DNA of 64,000 nt from UBA1858 sp965227695 (lineage in GTDB: Bacteria; Pseudomonadota; Gammaproteobacteria; UBA4575): assembly GCA_965227695.1 (NCBI GenBank), contig OZ245760.1, positions 2,604,001 to 2,668,000 of the forward strand. Direction: 5' to 3'. The notes under the pieces were generated by a model. That model had not been told where the DNA came from. It did no database searches and saw only the letters and a program-made list of their open reading frames with translations. Below are positions 61,325-64,000 of the stretch, piece after piece; position 1 is the stretch's first letter, and each line of letters starts with the position of its first letter. The translations under genes and the position numbers were made by a program.

Positions 61325-62278
61325 CTAAGAATTATTATCTTCAATAAGAAACCTGGCCGTGTTGTTTCCGCGCACATAAGCAGAATGGTCAAATGGCTTG
61401 CCATTTATTTCCAGCTCCACTCCCGGAGAGTTTCCCAAAAATACATTAAAAGGGGCCTGCCCCGATATTACACGCGTCGCGCCTGGCTGAATTAAACCAT
61501 GAAGAAGACGGCGTTTGCGCGCATCAAATATTTCCGTCCAGCTTTCCTCATTGTAGCGAACAGTAATTCTTACCTTTTCAGTATCTTCACTGCTGACAGG
61601 AGACTCTGAGTTTGGCGGGCTGTCGTTTGTGGGTGTTGTACTATCCTGGGTTACTTCCGAAGTTGGCACAGCATTATCAGGCTGAATAGTTGCATTAGGC
61701 TTATCCGAGATGTGCTTTGGATCAACGCTTCCAAGTCCTACCACATGGGGTTGGTTCTGTTCACTATCTGGTGCGATGCTTGTCTGTGCTTTTGCCTTGC
61801 GCTCTTCCTGAGAAGCAGCATTGTCAAACTGATCCACAACTGCGGCCAGCTCAACCGGGTCGCTGTCATCATGATGAAACCACCATGTCAGCAGCAGGCC
61901 GGCCAGCAGGGCGACCACGGTCACCGAACTCCATATCACCACGGGATCAGCTCCCGATGAACGAACTTTTTTTGGTTTTTTTACCTCGGGTGTTACACAC
62001 TCCAGGCAAGTTGGTGACTGCTGTTGTCCCAGCAAAGGCTCCACATCCAGTTCCAGCAATTTGGCATAACTGCGTATATAGCCTTTTACATATACCGGGC
62101 TGGCAATCATTTCATGTTCATCATTTTCCAGTGCAATAATAATTTGTTCAGTCAAATGAGTATGCGCACAAACATAGCCAATGCTATATGAGGCTTTTTC
62201 ACGTGTACGACGCAGTAATTCTCCGATTGACGCATCTTCGTGTCTGTACTCTGGCGTATTTGTGGAATGTTCGCTCAC
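61325..62278 (-). CDS. rodZ: Cytoskeleton protein RodZ
   Basis: RodZ links MreB to the cell wall machinery. The 317-residue protein has an N-terminal HTH domain (about 17-80), a basic segment, one membrane helix (113-134), a Ser/Thr/Pro-rich linker and the C-terminal DUF4115 domain (about 225-317). The start is GTG at 62278 sharing one base with the pilW TAG stop, so translation is coupled. Confidence 0.94.
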   Translation of the reverse strand: MSEHSTNTPEYRHEDASIGELLRRTREKASYSIGYVCAHTHLTEQIIIALENDEHEMIASPVYVKGYIRSYAKLLELDVEPLLGQQQSPTCLECVTPEVKKPKKVRSSGADPVVIWSSVTVVALLAGLLLTWWFHHDDSDPVELAAVVDQFDNAASQEERKAKAQTSIAPDSEQNQPHVVGLGSVDPKHISDKPNATIQPDNAVPTSEVTQDSTTPTNDSPPNSESPVSSEDTEKVRITVRYNEESWTEIFDARKRRLLHGLIQPGATRVISGQAPFNVFLGNSPGVELEINGKPFDHSAYVRGNNTARFLIEDNNS

Positions 62279-63042
62279 TAATTAATCCTGTCTAATTGCT
62301 GGGCTTCTTTTGACTGAGGGAATTGATGAGTTAATAATTTGGCATAACTTTGCGCTATTCGGACATTCCCCAAACCACGTTCTGTCAGGTAAGCGAGCCA
62401 TAATGACTCCGCGGTGTGTTTTGATACGCTTTCAAAATCACGCAGATAACTTTGAGAAAGTGCAAAATCATCCTGTTTATAGTGGAGCTTAGCCAATTGA
62501 TAGAGCGCCACGCGGTTGCGATTATTCAGCCTGATTACCTCCTTGAAATATTCCTCAGCAAGAGTGTAATCAGGAATTTCCATCGCGCAAACACCTGCAG
62601 TCAAACTGGTTGATTCACGATTTTTAAATAATGGATCTGCCAGGGCCTGGCTGAAATGTTTAACAGAGGTTTGATATTGGCCCTGTCGACATAAAAATGA
62701 TGCATAGTTTTGCTGGCCCCTGGTATCCTTGGGGTTAATGCGCAGTGCTTCCTTGTAATAATACTCTGCAGTTTCAGGTTGATTGAGTTTTTCCTGCAGA
62801 ATGGCATATGTCCAGCGGGCAACTGATGATTGAGGATCCTGTTTGAATGCACGCTGCAGTTTATCATCTGCCAACTGATACTCACCGTTGGCAATGTAAT
62901 TCGCCCCCAGCTGTATATTGATTTCAGCAGCTTCCGGATTTCGCACAACTGTTTGATTGCTGCCACTCCCCCGCGGTACAGTTGATTGCGTCGCACAGGC
63001 ACCGATAAATAAATATATTGATAGAATCAGTACTAGACGCAT
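62278..63042 (-). CDS. pilW: Type IV pilus biogenesis lipoprotein PilW/PilF
   Basis: The 254-residue lipoprotein (lipobox IGAC) has several TPR repeats (NIQLGANYIANGEYQLADDKL, YYYKEALRINPKDTRGQQNY and others). It is the pilotin for the PilQ secretin. It overlaps rlmN by 10 bp and rodZ by 1 base. Confidence 0.93.
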   Translation of the reverse strand: MRLVLILSIYLFIGACATQSTVPRGSGSNQTVVRNPEAAEINIQLGANYIANGEYQLADDKLQRAFKQDPQSSVARWTYAILQEKLNQPETAEYYYKEALRINPKDTRGQQNYASFLCRQGQYQTSVKHFSQALADPLFKNRESTSLTAGVCAMEIPDYTLAEEYFKEVIRLNNRNRVALYQLAKLHYKQDDFALSQSYLRDFESVSKHTAESLWLAYLTERGLGNVRIAQSYAKLLTHQFPQSKEAQQLDRIN

Positions 63043-64000
63043 TCTGTTTCGATTCTCCTGGTCAATAGTGAGCGTTCATACATCCTGACATAGTGATTCG
63101 CCCGCCGTGCACGATCTGATACCTGACCTGCTAATTGACCGCAGGCGGCGGCAATATCCTCACCGCGCGGCTTGCGCGTGATGACAACAATACCATGATT
63201 CATCAATACTTCACTAAACTGCTTGATACGCTGTGGACCAGAACGACGATAACCGGAGTTTTTAAAAGCATTGAATGGAATGAGGTTAACCTTGGCACGA
63301 ATCCCCTTTAACAGATATACAAGTTGACGTGCCTGTTCCTCACTGTCATTGACATCTTCGAGCATGACATATTCAAAAGTGATAGTTTCTTTTCGGTTTT
63401 TATTATCAAGATAGCGCCTGCAGGCGGCCATCAACTCACTGATGGGATATTTCCGGTTAATAGGCACCAGTTGATTACGTACCTCGTCATTGGCGGCATG
63501 CAATGAAATGGCCAGGCTTACATCAAGTAGTTCGGATAACTCATCAATCCTCGGCACGATACCTGATGTACTGATCGTCACTTTGCGTTTACCCATGCCA
63601 TAGGCATAGTCATCCAGCAATAATCTCACCACGGGAAGGACATTGTTAAAATTTAACAGGGGTTCACCCATGCCCATAAAAACCACATTAGTTAAAGGAG
63701 ATCTGCCCTGATTCAATGCCCGCAATCTCTGGTCAGCGATCCATACCTGTCCGATAATTTCATCGGCATTGAGGTTACGATTAAAGCCCTGTCGGGCTGT
63801 CGCGCAAAAGGTACAATCCAGAGCGCAGCCAACCTGGGAAGAAATACACAGGGTCCCGCGGTTTTCCTCGGGTATAAAAACGGTTTCAATCGCATTGCCC
63901 GAACTGCCATGATGATCACCCACCCGAAGCAGCCACTTAATGGTGCCATCCGAGGAAACATGCTCCTGTTCTACACCCGGAAATGTAATTTGACTGGATC
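63033..64000 (-). CDS. rlmN: 23S rRNA/tRNA adenine-C2 methyltransferase RlmN, N-terminus beyond window
   Basis: This radical SAM enzyme methylates A2503 of 23S rRNA and A37 of some tRNAs. The frame stays open to the window end with SSQITFPGVEQEHVSS upstream of the GTG at 63923, so that GTG is internal. About 321 residues are visible of a family norm near 370-385. The cluster motif C-x3-C-x2-C (CALDCTFC), GMGEPLLN and the C-terminal methyl-carrying Cys (AAACGQLAG) are present. Confidence 0.95.
   Translation of the reverse strand, partial: SSQITFPGVEQEHVSSDGTIKWLLRVGDHHGSSGNAIETVFIPEENRGTLCISSQVGCALDCTFCATARQGFNRNLNADEIIGQVWIADQRLRALNQGRSPLTNVVFMGMGEPLLNFNNVLPVVRLLLDDYAYGMGKRKVTISTSGIVPRIDELSELLDVSLAISLHAANDEVRNQLVPINRKYPISELMAACRRYLDNKNRKETITFEYVMLEDVNDSEEQARQLVYLLKGIRAKVNLIPFNAFKNSGYRRSGPQRIKQFSEVLMNHGIVVITRKPRGEDIAAACGQLAGQVSDRARRANHYVRMYERSLLTRRIETECV

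Overview
This window looks like a chromosome segment from an environmental gammaproteobacterium of moderate GC content. The evidence is the smc-zipA-ligA block (ZipA is essentially gammaproteobacterial), the rlmN-pilW-rodZ-hisS-yfgM-bamB-der block, and a 16S-tRNA(Ile)-tRNA(Ala)-23S-5S rRNA operon. Two proteins with PEP-CTERM-type sorting tails suggest a free-living, polymer-secreting bacterium. I could not assign a genus. I saw no insertion sequence, phage gene, integrase or CRISPR array.

Layout. 1-1549: the 5' part of an unrecognised minus-strand gene that runs off the window. 2362-8090: complete rRNA operon on the minus strand, with two promoters, processing stems and terminator. 8236-18615: housekeeping genes (MscS-type channel, tyrS, M23 peptidase-anmK, erpA, bactofilin, argC, CLC channel, hemJ). 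18602-20372: membrane protein, then the iron-storage pair bfd-bfr with a Fur-like box. 20647-21360: first PEP-CTERM protein. 22225-30878: accessory block of two divergent gene sets. Minus: flavin-dependent halogenase, diheme cytochrome, PhoX-like protein. Plus: FG-GAP/ASPIC-UnbV protein, degenerate CuA-like lipoprotein, 2OG-Fe(II) oxygenase. 31078-39123: rppH, a HAD phosphatase, 3D-domain protein, SGNH esterase, second PEP-CTERM protein, PfkB kinase, rubredoxin, thiD-thiE, hemL. 39494-40626: hemP under a strong Fur box, and a DyP-type peroxidase whose GxxDG aspartate is replaced by tyrosine. 40695-54235: a long minus-strand run from smc down to an ABC exporter, including ligA, PilZ, an lpxA homologue, mpl and a Ser/Thr kinase. 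54310-55461: queF and cysZ. 55458-64000: aminotransferase, der, bamB, yfgM, hisS, rodZ, pilW and partial rlmN, all on the minus strand.

How the parts fit. Iron and heme recur: bfd/bfr storage, hemP uptake, hemJ and hemL heme synthesis, erpA cluster delivery, and two Fur-like boxes. Envelope growth is the second theme: mpl and anmK (wall recycling), M23 peptidase, bactofilin, rodZ, zipA, bamB, lpxA homologue. The best candidate for an undescribed system is the redox/halogenation block at 22225-30878. Its product cannot be deduced from sequence, but its mix of a cytosolic halogenase and oxygenase with secreted redox and beta-propeller proteins is not a pathway I can name.
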